A stretch of DNA of 64,000 nucleotides from Paucibacter sp. KBW04 (lineage in GTDB: Bacteria; Pseudomonadota; Gammaproteobacteria; Burkholderiales; Burkholderiaceae_C): the NCBI RefSeq assembly GCF_003852425.1, contig NZ_QAJN01000001.1, forward strand, positions 695,987 to 759,986, written 5' to 3'. Below are positions 37,078-47,160 of the stretch, one piece after another. The stretch's first letter is position 1. Each line of letters starts with the position of its first letter. Under the pieces are notes generated by a model. That model was not told the origin of the DNA, ran no database searches, and worked only from the letters and a program-made list of their open reading frames with translations. The position numbers and the translations under genes were made by a program.

Positions 37078-40017
37078 ATGCACGCCGGCCGGAAAATTTC
37101 CTTCCAGTTGCTGATCGCGACCTTGTTTGTCGGGCTCACCCTGTTGGTGGCTCTGGTCTTGGGCCTGGTGCTGTTTCACCGGCTTGACCTGATGACTTTG
37201 AATGAGGCCGAGTTGCGTTTTGAAGCGCTGGGCCAAAGGACGGCAGGGGCGGCGCGTGCCATGCTCAAGCCAGGCAAGGATCAGGTGGAAGCGCTGGCAC
37301 AGACGCGTTTGGCCCAAGCCCAAACGCTGCCGGAGCGACTCCACTTTGTGCCCTATCTGGCGGCGATGTTGAGCAGCAACAGCATGAGTAGCGCGAGCTA
37401 TATCGCCTATCCCAGTGGTGAGTTCTTTTTGCTGAGAAAGTGGCAGGAAACAGCCGCCTTGGAGGCCTTGCTGGCGCCGCCGCCCCAGACCGTTTGGGTG
37501 GCGCAGAGTTCCAGCCTGGAGCGAGGCAAACGCGTGGGGCGCTTCCACTACTTCAGCCAGGATTTGCAGCTGATCGGCGAGCGGGAGTCTGCGGACTACC
37601 AGTTCGACCCGCGTGAACGGCCCTGGTATCAGGCGGCCATGGCGCACACGGACGGCAGGGCCCGTGCGATCACTCCCTATCAGTTTTCTTCATCGGGTCG
37701 CTTGGGCTTGACCTTCTCGGTGCAGGTCGAGCGCAGCGGCGTGGTCGCGGGCAGCGATATTCGCCTGAGTGCCCTGGGCGATTTGCTGGCTCAAAACCAG
37801 GTCTCTCCTTCGACCCGAACCGCTTTGCTGGGCGCCGATGGCAGCGTGCTGACCTTGCAAAAAGGCAGGGACTTGGCCCTGGAGCCCGCGCTGATCAAAG
37901 ACGGACAGGGCTTGGGCCGTTTGCCCAGGCTGGAAGAGTTGGACGCGCCGATCTTGCAGCAGCTGCTGACGCATTTTGCGGTGGGCCAAAGCGAGAGTTT
38001 GGAGTTTCAAGAGCAGAGCTGGATAGGCATGAAGCAGGAGCTCATCCTGCCTGACACCCCGCCCTTGACCTTGCTGATCGCCAGCCCGCAGCGGGAGCTG
38101 TTGGCGGAGCTGGCGCAGCTGCGCAGGCATTCGTTCTGGCTGACTATAGCCGTGCTACTGCCCTTGTTGGGCTTGGTTTATCTGGCCTCGCGCTCGCTCG
38201 CGCGGCCGGTGCGGCAACTCAGTGCCGAGGCCCAGCAAATTCAAAACTTCGAGTTTGATAAGCCGGTGGAAGTTCGGTCCTCCATCACCGAGATTCAAGA
38301 ACTGGCCGACTCGATGAGCGGCATGAAGTCGACCATCCAGTCCTTTATCCAGATCTCCACCAACTTGGCGTCCGAGGGCAATTTCGACCGCTTGCTGAGC
38401 TTGGTGCTCAGTGAGGTGGCCGAGACGGCCGAGGCCAAAGGTGGGGCGATTTATCTGCATGATCCCGGCAGCGCAAGCTTGCAGCCTGCCCATGCCTATC
38501 TGCATGGCCAGGGTCAGCTGAGTATCGAGAATTTGCGTGCTTTGCAGCTGGGTGATGAGGCCCTGCCTTGGCTCATGCTTGCTTTGCAAAGCAGCCATGT
38601 GTTTCGACTGAGCCCGCAAGAGTTCACGCAACAATTCGGGCGAGAAAGCGCCGAGACCCAGACCCAGAGCCTGATTGCCTTGCCCTTGCGGGATCGCCAA
38701 GCGAGCCTGGTGGGCTTGCTCGTCCTGCCTCTCAGCGAAGCCCATGTCGACCCCGGCAAGAAGGCATTGCTGGAAGCGATCGCGGGCACGGCGGCCGTGG
38801 CCATCGAGAGCCGGCGCCTGATTGAGGAGCAAAGGCGATTGCTGGAGGCCTTCATCCAGCTGCTGGCGGGCGCCATCGATGCCAAGAGCCCCTACACCGG
38901 CGGGCATTGCCAGCGTGTGCCTGAGCTGACCAAGCTGCTGGCGCGTGCGGCCTGCGAAGCCAAGACCGGGCCCTTCGCGGAATTTCAGCTGGGCGAAAGC
39001 GAATGGGAAACCCTGCACCTGGCCGCTTGGCTGCATGACTGCGGCAAGATCACAACGCCCGAGTACGTGGTGGACAAGGCCACCAAGCTGGAGACGATTT
39101 ACGACCGTATTCACGAGCTGCGCATGCGCTTCGAGGTGCTCAAGCGCGATGCCGAACTGACCTATTGGCAGGCCCTGCAGCGGGGCGAAGAGGAGGGCGC
39201 GCTGCGGGCTCGGCTGCAGGCCGACTTGGCCGACTTGGACGCCGACTTCGCCTTCGTCGCCAGCTGCAACCAGGGCGGTGAGTTCATGGACGAGGCCAAG
39301 GTCGCGCGTTTGCAGACCATCGCTGCGCGCACATGGCGGCGCACCTTGTCGGACCGATTGGGCATCTCGCATGAAGAGGCCTTGCGCCGCCAAGCCCAGG
39401 CCGAAGCTCCCTTGCCCGTGGACGAGCCCTTGCTGGCCGACCAGCCCTGGCATCTGCTGCCACGCAGCGAGGCCGAGCGCCTTCCCGCCGACAACCCCTG
39501 GGGCTTCAAGCTGCAGTGCCCCGAGTTCCTCTACAACCGCGGCGAGCTCTACAACCTGAGCGTGGCACGCGGCACCTTGTCCGCCGAGGAGCGTTACAAG
39601 ATTAACGAGCACATCATCCAGACCATCAAGATGTTGGAGGGCCTGCCGCTGCCACGCCACCTGGCGGCGGTGCCCGAAATTGCCGGCGGCCATCACGAAA
39701 AAATGGACGGCAGCGGCTACCCCAAGGGCTTGGCGAGACAGCATTTGAGCCTGCCCGCTCGCATGCTGGCGATTGCCGACATCTTCGAGGCCTTGACCGC
39801 CGATGACCGGCCTTACAAGCGCGGCAAGACCTTGTCAGAGGCGCTGCGCATCATGGGCTTTATGTGCAAGGACCAGCATATCGACGCCGATCTGTTTGCG
39901 CTGTTCTTGCAGTCCGGCGTCTATCTGGACTATGCCCAGCGCTATATGAAGCCCGAGGCCATCGATGCGGTGGATATCGCGCCGTTTCTGCTGATCTGTG
40001 AGCAGATGAAGGCTTGA
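37078..40017 (+). CDS. Cache-GAF-HD-GYP signalling protein
   Basis: The 979-residue protein has a helix at about 10-33, a periplasmic Cache-like sensor region (about 40-345, with FDPRERPWYQAAM), a second helix (about 352-370), a HAMP-like segment, a GAF domain (about 430-575) and an HD-GYP domain. The HD pair is His653-Asp654 (LHDCGKI) and the GYP part is HHEKMDGSGYPKGL (from 872). About 200 residues separate the two motifs, far more than in compact HD-GYP domains. Metal ligands appear intact, so cyclic-di-GMP hydrolysis is likely. TTGGAG precedes the start. Confidence 0.87.
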   Translation: MHAGRKISFQLLIATLFVGLTLLVALVLGLVLFHRLDLMTLNEAELRFEALGQRTAGAARAMLKPGKDQVEALAQTRLAQAQTLPERLHFVPYLAAMLSSNSMSSASYIAYPSGEFFLLRKWQETAALEALLAPPPQTVWVAQSSSLERGKRVGRFHYFSQDLQLIGERESADYQFDPRERPWYQAAMAHTDGRARAITPYQFSSSGRLGLTFSVQVERSGVVAGSDIRLSALGDLLAQNQVSPSTRTALLGADGSVLTLQKGRDLALEPALIKDGQGLGRLPRLEELDAPILQQLLTHFAVGQSESLEFQEQSWIGMKQELILPDTPPLTLLIASPQRELLAELAQLRRHSFWLTIAVLLPLLGLVYLASRSLARPVRQLSAEAQQIQNFEFDKPVEVRSSITEIQELADSMSGMKSTIQSFIQISTNLASEGNFDRLLSLVLSEVAETAEAKGGAIYLHDPGSASLQPAHAYLHGQGQLSIENLRALQLGDEALPWLMLALQSSHVFRLSPQEFTQQFGRESAETQTQSLIALPLRDRQASLVGLLVLPLSEAHVDPGKKALLEAIAGTAAVAIESRRLIEEQRRLLEAFIQLLAGAIDAKSPYTGGHCQRVPELTKLLARAACEAKTGPFAEFQLGESEWETLHLAAWLHDCGKITTPEYVVDKATKLETIYDRIHELRMRFEVLKRDAELTYWQALQRGEEEGALRARLQADLADLDADFAFVASCNQGGEFMDEAKVARLQTIAARTWRRTLSDRLGISHEEALRRQAQAEAPLPVDEPLLADQPWHLLPRSEAERLPADNPWGFKLQCPEFLYNRGELYNLSVARGTLSAEERYKINEHIIQTIKMLEGLPLPRHLAAVPEIAGGHHEKMDGSGYPKGLARQHLSLPARMLAIADIFEALTADDRPYKRGKTLSEALRIMGFMCKDQHIDADLFALFLQSGVYLDYAQRYMKPEAIDAVDIAPFLLICEQMKA

Positions 40018-40060
40018 GCAGCTTCGGGCTGGCTGCGACAGGCATTGCCTACAATGCCCC

Positions 40061-43000
40061 ATGGCTTTTGTACATCTGCGCACCCACACCGAATTTTCCG
40101 TCGTCGACGGGACTCTGAGAACCGATGATGCGGCCTCTGCAGCCGCCAAAGATGGCCAGGTGGCCCTGGGTCTGACCGACCTCGCCAATATGTTTGGCGC
40201 CATCAAGTTCTACAACGCTTGCCGCAAAAAAGGCGTCAAGCCCATTCTGGGCGCGGACTGCTGGCTGGAGCCCGAGGGCTCGGACAAGAATCCCTCGCGC
40301 TTTTTGCTGCTGGTGCAGAACAAGCAGGGCTATCTGAATATCTGCGAGCTGCTCTCGCGTGCCTGGATTCAGAACGTGCAGCGCAACCAGGCCTGCTTGA
40401 AGTGGGAATGGCTGCGTGAACTGAACGAGGGCTTGATCTGCCTCTCGGGCGCACAGTTCGGCGGTCTGGGCGCAGCCCTGCTGGCGGGCGATAAGCCGCG
40501 TGCCCTGGATTGGGCGCGGCGCTTCAGCGACATCTTCCCGAATCGTTTTTACATCGAGCTGCAACGCGCCGGTCTGGCCGGCCAAGAGGCCTTGGTGCAG
40601 GCCAGCGTGCCCTTTGCTGCAGACTTAGGCCTGCCAGTGGTGGCCACTCACCCGATTCAATTCTTGGGCGAAGAAGATTTCGAGGCGCATGAGGCGCGGG
40701 TCTGCGTGGCCGAGGGCGAGACCCTGGGCAACCCCAAGCGCATCAAGCGCTTTGTGCCGGGCCAGTATTTCCGCAGCCAGGCCGATATGGAGGCGCTGTT
40801 CGCCGACATCCCCTCGGCCATCGCCAACACCGTGGAGATCGCCAAGCGCTGCTCCATCAGCCTGGTGCTGGGCAAACCGCAGCTGCCCAACTTCCCCACG
40901 CCGATTCTGGAAGACGGCACGCCCATGCCCATGGAGCAGTACTTCCGCCAGCTCTCCTTCGAGGGCTTGGAAGACCGCCTCAAGCTGCTTTACCCCGATG
41001 AAGCCAAGCGCGACGCCGAGCGGCCGCGTTATGTGGAGCGCTTGGAATTTGAGCTGAACACCATCATCAAGATGGGTTTCCCCGGCTACTTCCTGATCGT
41101 GGGCGACTTCATCAAGTGGGCCAAGAACAATGGCTGCCCGGTGGGCCCGGGCCGGGGTTCGGGCGCGGGCTCACTCGTGGCCTATGTGCTCTTGATTACC
41201 GACCTGGACCCACTCCAATACAACCTGCTGTTCGAGCGCTTCCTGAACCCGGAGCGGGTGTCCATGCCCGACTTCGACATCGACTTCTGCCAGGGCAATC
41301 GCGACCGGGTGATCGATTACGTCAAGCGCAAATACGGCCTGCCCGCGGTGAGCCAGATCGCCACCTTTGGCACCATGGCCGCCAAGGCGGCCTTGCGCGA
41401 TATCGGCCGGGTGCTGGGCATGGGCTATGGCCAGGTGGACAGCATCGCCAAGCTCATCCCCGCGCCACCGGGTAAGACGGTGACCCTGGCCAAGCTGCCG
41501 GAGAACTTCGACCCCGCCAAGGAGAAGATGATTTACGCCCGCCACGAGGCGCCGGAGCTGGATGAGCGGGAGCAGCAGGAAGAAGAAGTGGCCGAGCTGC
41601 TCAAGCTGGCCGCCCGGGTGGAAGGCATGGTGCGCAATATCGGCATGCATGCGGGCGGCGTGCTGATCGCGCCCGGCAAGATCACCGACTTTTGCCCGCA
41701 GTACCAACAGCCGGGCTCGACCAGCGCGGTGAGCCAGTACGACAAGGACGACGTCGAAGCCATCGGCCTGGTGAAGTTCGACTTCTTGGGCCTGGCCACG
41801 CTGACGATTTTGGAGCTGGCCAAGGATTTCATCGTCGCCCGCTACCCCGAGCAAAAGAACTTCGCCTTCGAGACCATCCCGCTGGATGACAGGCGCACCT
41901 ACAAGCTCTTCTCGGACGGCCTGACGGAAAGCGTGTTCCAGTTTGAATCCCCCGGCATGCAGCGAATGTTGAAGGACGCCAAGCCCTCGCGCCTGGAAGA
42001 TCTGATCGCCCTGAACGCGCTCTACCGCCCGGGCCCCATGGACCTGATCCCCACTTTTGTGGCGCGCAAGCATGGCAAGGAAGTGGTGGAGTACCCGCAC
42101 CCCCTGACCGAGCCGGTGCTGGCCGAGACCTACGGCATCATGGTCTACCAGGAGCAGGTGATGCAGACGGCCCAGGTGCTGGGCGGCTACAGCCTCGGCG
42201 GCGCGGACATGTTGCGCCGTGCCATGGGCAAGAAAAAAGCCGAGGAGATGGCCGAGCACCGCGCCATCTTCCGCAAGGGCGCGGCCGTCAACGGCCTGAA
42301 CGAGGCCCAGGCGGACGAGGTCTTCGACTTGATGGAGAAGTTCGCGGGCTACGGCTTTAACAAATCGCACGCCGCTGCTTACTCGCTGCTGGCCTATCAC
42401 ACGGGTTGGTTGAAGGTGCATTTCGCGGCCGAGTTCTTCGCCGCGAACATGACCATTGAAATGGACGACACCGACAAGCTCAAGGTCTTGTTGAATGACG
42501 CCAAGCTCTTCGGCATCGAGTTCGAGCCGCCCAACGTCAACCTCGGTGTGCACCGCTTCGAGCCCATCATGCCGGGCGATGGCGTGTTCCCGCACTGGGT
42601 GGCACCGGCTGCCGGTGCACGGCCCAAACGCATCAATTACGGCCTGGGTGCCATCAAGGGCACGGGCAAGGGCGCGATCGATTCCATCGTGGCGGTGCGC
42701 CAAAAGGGCGGGCCCTTCAAGAGCTTCTTCGACTTCTGCTCCCGCATCGACCGCAAGGCCTGCAACAAACGGGTGGTGGAGGCCTTGATCAAGGCCGGGG
42801 CTTTTGACAGCCTGGAGCCCGATCGCGCCCGCCTCTTGGCCAGCGTGGCGCGCGGCTACACCCATGCCGAGACCTTGGAGGCGAATGCCGATCAGGGCGG
42901 TCTGTTCGACTTTGGGGATTCACACGCGTCCAGCACGGCCGAGCCCGATCTGGTGGACGCCAAGCCCTGGAGCATCAAGGAGCGGTTGACGCTGGAGAAA

Positions 43001-43690
43001 ACAGCCATCGGCTTTTACCTCAGCGGCCATATGTTTGACCAAAGCGGGGACGAGGTACGCCGCATGGTCAAGCTGCGCATCGCCAACTGCACCGACATCC
43101 GCGAGCCGGTGATGGTGGCCGGCATCGTCAGCGATCTGCGCATCATCAACGGCAACCGTGGCCGTGTGGCCATCTTCAAGCTGGACGATAAGAGCGATCA
43201 GATCGAATGCGTGGCCAATGAGGAGCTGCTCAATGCCAACAAGGATTTGCTGGTCGACGACGAGCTGCTGATCCTGCAAGGCAAGGTGCAGATGGATCGC
43301 TTCTCGGGTGGCTTCCGCATGAACGTGCAGGCCGTCTGGGATCTGGCCGGTGCGCGGGCGCGTTATGGCAAGCATTTCTATGTGCCGGTGCGCGAGCAGC
43401 TGCCCGCGCTGCAGGAGATCGTCCAACAATGGCCAGCCAAACAGCTGAGCACCGAGAACGGCACCCAGCGCCTGGGCCTGAAGATGATCACCCATCACTT
43501 CCTCTCGGGCGAGCAGGCCGGGGCGGAGTTCAAGATCGAGCTGGGTGAGGACAGCCGCTTCTGGCCTTGCGACGAGGCCTTGGAGCGTCTGGCCCAGATC
43601 ACCGGCCAGCCGGCGGTGGCAGCCAAGCCCGGCCAAGCGGCCAAGCCGGCACAGGCGGGGGGCTATATCGCTTTTGAATCGGGCGGCTGA
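40061..43690 (+). CDS. dnaE: DNA polymerase III alpha subunit
   Basis: The 1209-residue replicative polymerase has an N-terminal PHP domain (FVHLRTHTEFSVVDGTLR) and the C-family catalytic aspartates Asp404 and Asp406 (MPDFDIDFC) and Asp574 (VKFDFLG). GPGRGSGAGSLVAY precedes the catalytic loop. The C-terminal part has HhH and OB-fold regions (ADQIECVANEELL-like block, VAGIVSDLR). Its length is close to E. coli DnaE (1160), so it is the DnaE1 type and not the shorter DnaE2. Confidence 0.97.
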   Translation: MAFVHLRTHTEFSVVDGTLRTDDAASAAAKDGQVALGLTDLANMFGAIKFYNACRKKGVKPILGADCWLEPEGSDKNPSRFLLLVQNKQGYLNICELLSRAWIQNVQRNQACLKWEWLRELNEGLICLSGAQFGGLGAALLAGDKPRALDWARRFSDIFPNRFYIELQRAGLAGQEALVQASVPFAADLGLPVVATHPIQFLGEEDFEAHEARVCVAEGETLGNPKRIKRFVPGQYFRSQADMEALFADIPSAIANTVEIAKRCSISLVLGKPQLPNFPTPILEDGTPMPMEQYFRQLSFEGLEDRLKLLYPDEAKRDAERPRYVERLEFELNTIIKMGFPGYFLIVGDFIKWAKNNGCPVGPGRGSGAGSLVAYVLLITDLDPLQYNLLFERFLNPERVSMPDFDIDFCQGNRDRVIDYVKRKYGLPAVSQIATFGTMAAKAALRDIGRVLGMGYGQVDSIAKLIPAPPGKTVTLAKLPENFDPAKEKMIYARHEAPELDEREQQEEEVAELLKLAARVEGMVRNIGMHAGGVLIAPGKITDFCPQYQQPGSTSAVSQYDKDDVEAIGLVKFDFLGLATLTILELAKDFIVARYPEQKNFAFETIPLDDRRTYKLFSDGLTESVFQFESPGMQRMLKDAKPSRLEDLIALNALYRPGPMDLIPTFVARKHGKEVVEYPHPLTEPVLAETYGIMVYQEQVMQTAQVLGGYSLGGADMLRRAMGKKKAEEMAEHRAIFRKGAAVNGLNEAQADEVFDLMEKFAGYGFNKSHAAAYSLLAYHTGWLKVHFAAEFFAANMTIEMDDTDKLKVLLNDAKLFGIEFEPPNVNLGVHRFEPIMPGDGVFPHWVAPAAGARPKRINYGLGAIKGTGKGAIDSIVAVRQKGGPFKSFFDFCSRIDRKACNKRVVEALIKAGAFDSLEPDRARLLASVARGYTHAETLEANADQGGLFDFGDSHASSTAEPDLVDAKPWSIKERLTLEKTAIGFYLSGHMFDQSGDEVRRMVKLRIANCTDIREPVMVAGIVSDLRIINGNRGRVAIFKLDDKSDQIECVANEELLNANKDLLVDDELLILQGKVQMDRFSGGFRMNVQAVWDLAGARARYGKHFYVPVREQLPALQEIVQQWPAKQLSTENGTQRLGLKMITHHFLSGEQAGAEFKIELGEDSRFWPCDEALERLAQITGQPAVAAKPGQAAKPAQAGGYIAFESGG

Positions 43691-43752
43691 TCGAGACGCG
43701 GCTTGGGTCGGCTTGAAGTCAGGGTCAACAGACGGAGCAGGAGGCATAGCAG

Positions 43753-44589
43753 ATGATCACGATAGTCAGTGCGTTTTTTGACATCGGCCGTGCCAACTGG
43801 AGTGCTTACTCGCGCTCGGTCGACACCTATTTCAAGAACTTCTCCCGGCTTTGTGCGCTGGAGAACGATGTAGTCTTGTTCACCGAGTCACGCCACCGCG
43901 AGCGCTTGGAAGCCTTGCAGCGCAGCAAGCCCAATTTGACCGTCTATTACCAGGACGATTTGTTCGAGCGCCATGCGCCCATGCTGGCGCGCATCGAGCA
44001 GATCCAACAGAGCGAGAGCTTTCGGGAGGGCATTCAAGACCCCAGCTGCCCCGAGTACAACTCGCCCAAATACGTCTTGATCAATTACCTGAAGAGCCGC
44101 TTTTGCGTGGAGGCGATTGAGCGCCTGCAGCTGAGCTGCCCCCGGGTCGCTTGGATCGATTTCGGCTATCTGCGCAAAAACCGCCAGCTGCCGGTGTCCC
44201 TGCGCTGGGACTACCCCTTCGAGGACAAGATCCATCTCTTCAGCCTCAAGCCCTATGGCGCCGACGTGGACATCGTCCACGCCATCAAGCACAACACGGT
44301 TTTCATCCAGGGCTGTCATATCGTGGCTTCGCGGCAGAAATGGGCCTTGATGGCCGAGCTGATGGAGCAGGCGTATCACTCGCTGGAACAGCGTGATCTG
44401 ATCGACGACGATCAAACCCTGCTCTTGATGGCCAGCCTGAGCGCCCCCGAGCAGTTTGTTGTGCGCCCGGCGCTGATTGAAGCCAAGCTGGATTGGTTTT
44501 TTATCTTCCGCCGCTACAACCGCTTTGAACAAGAACTCTCCCTGCTGGACCGGCTGAAGTTCGCCGTCCGCAAGCTGGGCCTGCCTTGA
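43753..44589 (+). CDS. WlaTC/HtrL-family putative glycosyltransferase
   Basis: The 278-residue cytoplasmic protein starts with ITIVSAFFDIGRANW and has PKYVLINYLKSRFCVEAI, VAWIDFGYLRK and QGCHIVASRQKW, the blocks of the HtrL/YibB/WlaTC family. Members are found in LPS and capsule loci and are presumed glycosyltransferases. The WIDFGY stretch takes the place of the DxD motif. It is a single gene between dnaE and the patatin gene with no clear operon partner, close to the glycosyltransferase region further right. Confidence 0.78.
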   Translation: MITIVSAFFDIGRANWSAYSRSVDTYFKNFSRLCALENDVVLFTESRHRERLEALQRSKPNLTVYYQDDLFERHAPMLARIEQIQQSESFREGIQDPSCPEYNSPKYVLINYLKSRFCVEAIERLQLSCPRVAWIDFGYLRKNRQLPVSLRWDYPFEDKIHLFSLKPYGADVDIVHAIKHNTVFIQGCHIVASRQKWALMAELMEQAYHSLEQRDLIDDDQTLLLMASLSAPEQFVVRPALIEAKLDWFFIFRRYNRFEQELSLLDRLKFAVRKLGLP

Positions 44590-44726
44590 GCCGCCGTAGC
44601 CTACCCTGGCCGCGGAATACTGATCGAACAGGCAGGACTGTCGCTTTGTTGGCGACTTCCCCCTTACTTCTTGTGCTTTACCGCTTGTTACATCGGCGAT
44701 GATGCGACGCAAAGTGTTGCTTCGCC

Positions 44727-46034
44727 ATGCCCGAGCTTCAATCGCCGCCTCCTCTCACCGCCAGCCCTCCGTCCACCGGTCTGATCCTGACCGGCGGCGG
44801 TGCGCGCGCGGCCTATCAGGTGGGGGTGTTGGCGGCCGTGGCGCAGTTGCGGCGCGATGCCGGGGTGGGAGGCAATGCCGGCGGCAACCCGTTTCCCATC
44901 ATCGCCGGCACTTCAGCAGGCGCCATCAATGCCGGCACCCTGGCTTGTTATGCCGACGACTTCGACTCCGCCGTCGACGGCCTGGTGCATCTGTGGCAGA
45001 ACCTGCACGTCGAGAACATCTACTGCGCCGACGCCTTTGGGGTGATACGCACCGGCGCCCGCTGGATGACGATGATGAGCCTGGGTTGGGCGGTGGCGCG
45101 CTGGCGGCGCACCCGGCCGCGCAGCTTGCTGGACAACTCACCGCTGGGCGAGTTGCTGCGCCGCTGGATACGCATGGACCGGGTGGACGCCATGCTGGAG
45201 GCGGGTCATATGCGGGCCTTGGCCATCAGCGGCTCCAGCTACACCTCGGGTCAGCACGTGACGTTTTATCAGACCCACAATGACATCAAGCCCTGGCTGC
45301 GCTCGCAGCGCATCGCCGTGCCGACGCAGATGACGGTGGAGCATTTGCTGGCGTCCTCGGCCATTCCCTTCATCTTCCCGGCCGAGCAGCTGGATTTGGA
45401 TGGCCATCGTGAGTGGTTTGGCGACGGCTCCATGCGCCAAAGCGCGCCCATCTCGCCCGCCGTCCATCTGGGCGCCGATCGGGTGCTGGTGATTGGCGCG
45501 GGCCGTATGCATGAGCCCGCCGAGGAGCAGCAGCGGCGCGTGCTGGTCGAGGGCGCGCCCAGCATGGCCCAAATCGCTGGCCATGCCTTGTCCAATATTT
45601 TTCTGGATGCGCTGGCGGTGGATGTGGAGCGCTTGCAACGCATCAACAACACCTTATCCCTGCTGCCAGCCGCGGCGCGCAGTGCCACGCCTCTGCGCCC
45701 CATCGATGTGCTGGTGATCGCGCCCAGCCGCCGCCTCGACGAGTTGGCGGCCGAGCATCAAGGCAGCCTGCCGCCCGCCATCAAGGGCTTGTTGCGCAGC
45801 GTGGGTGTGGCGGGTGAGGGCAAGGGCGCCAGTGGCTCGGCCTTGACCAGCTATCTCTTGTTTGAACCCTCGTTCACCAATGAGTTGATCAATCTGGGCA
45901 TGAGCGACACCTTGGCCAGGCGCACCGAGGTGCAGAACTTTTTCGGCTGGCCGACTCAGCCGCCCCAGGTGGATGCCGCCGCCATGCGCAAGCGGCGTGG
46001 CGGCTTTACTGAGACGGCGCCGGCTGCGCTTTAA
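44727..46034 (+). CDS. Patatin-like phospholipase
   Basis: The 435-residue protein has the complete Ser-Asp dyad of patatins: oxyanion loop TGGGARAAYQ (from residue 22), nucleophile Ser63 in GTSAGAINAG, and Asp in WFGDGSMRQ. There is no signal peptide. A C-terminal extension beyond the catalytic domain is typical of the bacterial patatins annotated in Burkholderiales. It should hydrolyse acyl ester bonds in lipids; the physiological substrate is unknown. Confidence 0.87.
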   Translation: MPELQSPPPLTASPPSTGLILTGGGARAAYQVGVLAAVAQLRRDAGVGGNAGGNPFPIIAGTSAGAINAGTLACYADDFDSAVDGLVHLWQNLHVENIYCADAFGVIRTGARWMTMMSLGWAVARWRRTRPRSLLDNSPLGELLRRWIRMDRVDAMLEAGHMRALAISGSSYTSGQHVTFYQTHNDIKPWLRSQRIAVPTQMTVEHLLASSAIPFIFPAEQLDLDGHREWFGDGSMRQSAPISPAVHLGADRVLVIGAGRMHEPAEEQQRRVLVEGAPSMAQIAGHALSNIFLDALAVDVERLQRINNTLSLLPAAARSATPLRPIDVLVIAPSRRLDELAAEHQGSLPPAIKGLLRSVGVAGEGKGASGSALTSYLLFEPSFTNELINLGMSDTLARRTEVQNFFGWPTQPPQVDAAAMRKRRGGFTETAPAAL

Positions 46035-46071
46035 ATCAGCGCTGTCTTTTCGACCCTTGGGGGCGGGGCCG

Positions 46072-47160
46072 TCAATCCTTGCCTTGAATGGCGAACAGTG
46101 CGTCCTCTTGCTTTTGATCCGAGCCGGCGGTGCAGCGCTTGACCCAGTGTTGAAGCTTTGCCGCGCGCCACCACCAGCCACGCCCTCGGTAGGCCTTCAG
46201 CAGGCTGGGAATCGGCAGCGGTATGGATTGTGCAAACTGAGCCAGGTAAAGCGGCAAGCGTTCGTGCGCGCCTAGCTTCCCCGCCTGACGGCAGGCGCTG
46301 AGAAAAAATCCAGCAGAAAAAAAGGCGCAGGCGAACGCGGTCTCAGCATCCAGGTCAGAGGGCAGCCGGCGCGGAAGCCCTAGCAAGGACTGCATCATGT
46401 CGTCGTTCTTGGCCAAACCCGAGCCAGCCAGAATGCTGCCAGGGCGTTTGCGGTAGCCGATCCAGACCTCGGGGGCGTAGAAGTAGCTGCGGGCTCGGCT
46501 CAGCAGTTCCGGCATCATGGCAACATCTTCGAAGCAGCGCCCGACAGGGAATTGAAAACCCTCGGCGATCAGCTGGCGCCGGAAGATCTTGGTCCAGAGA
46601 TGAACTTGTCCACTCGCGAAGACGCCTCGGGTGAGTTGAATCTGCACCTCGCCGACGCTGCCCTTTTTCAGCGCAAAGCTCTTGACATGAAGCTCACCGC
46701 GCAGGCGGTGTTTGAGTTTCATGGCCGGCCTAACAATCTTGAAGTCGCAAAGCACCATATCGACAGCACGCTGATCCAGGATCTCGCGCAGACGCGCGAT
46801 AGCGCCGGGCAGCATGATGTCGTCTGAGTCAAGGAACCAGATGTACTCGCCGCGGGCCGATTGAATGAGGCTGTTTCGAGCGGCGCCGATGCCGCTGTTT
46901 TGCGGGTGAGTCAACACACGCAAACGCCCCTCATGAGCCTGATTCCATTGAGTCAACAAGTCGGAGGAGGCGTCCGTCGATGCGTCATCGACCACCACGA
47001 TTTCAACCCCGTCCAAGGCCTGGTTTGCAACCGAATTCAGGCACTCAAGCAGATAGGGCTCGACGTTGTAGACGGGGATCAGAATGCTCAGCCACGGGCG
47101 CTCGACCGTGCAAGAGGATGTCGTTGATGGGGCCTGGTTTGGCAGGGTTGAGAGCCTCAT
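46072..47160 (-). CDS. Family 2 glycosyltransferase (GT-A fold)
   Basis: The 362-residue protein starts with WLSILIPVYNVEPYLLECLNSVANQ, the nucleotide-sugar binding strand of GT2 enzymes. It has VVVDDASTDAS and the metal-binding WFLDSDDIMLPG. The C-terminal 120 residues contain basic patches (YRGRGWWWRAAK) that suggest membrane association. It is a paralogue of the enzyme encoded at 50654-51676, which shares the KIFRR/KIVRR, FEDVA/FEDLA and YRKRPGSIL/YRQRPGSIL blocks. Role in surface polysaccharide is inferred. Confidence 0.85.
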   Translation of the reverse strand: MRLSTLPNQAPSTTSSCTVERPWLSILIPVYNVEPYLLECLNSVANQALDGVEIVVVDDASTDASSDLLTQWNQAHEGRLRVLTHPQNSGIGAARNSLIQSARGEYIWFLDSDDIMLPGAIARLREILDQRAVDMVLCDFKIVRPAMKLKHRLRGELHVKSFALKKGSVGEVQIQLTRGVFASGQVHLWTKIFRRQLIAEGFQFPVGRCFEDVAMMPELLSRARSYFYAPEVWIGYRKRPGSILAGSGLAKNDDMMQSLLGLPRRLPSDLDAETAFACAFFSAGFFLSACRQAGKLGAHERLPLYLAQFAQSIPLPIPSLLKAYRGRGWWWRAAKLQHWVKRCTAGSDQKQEDALFAIQGKD

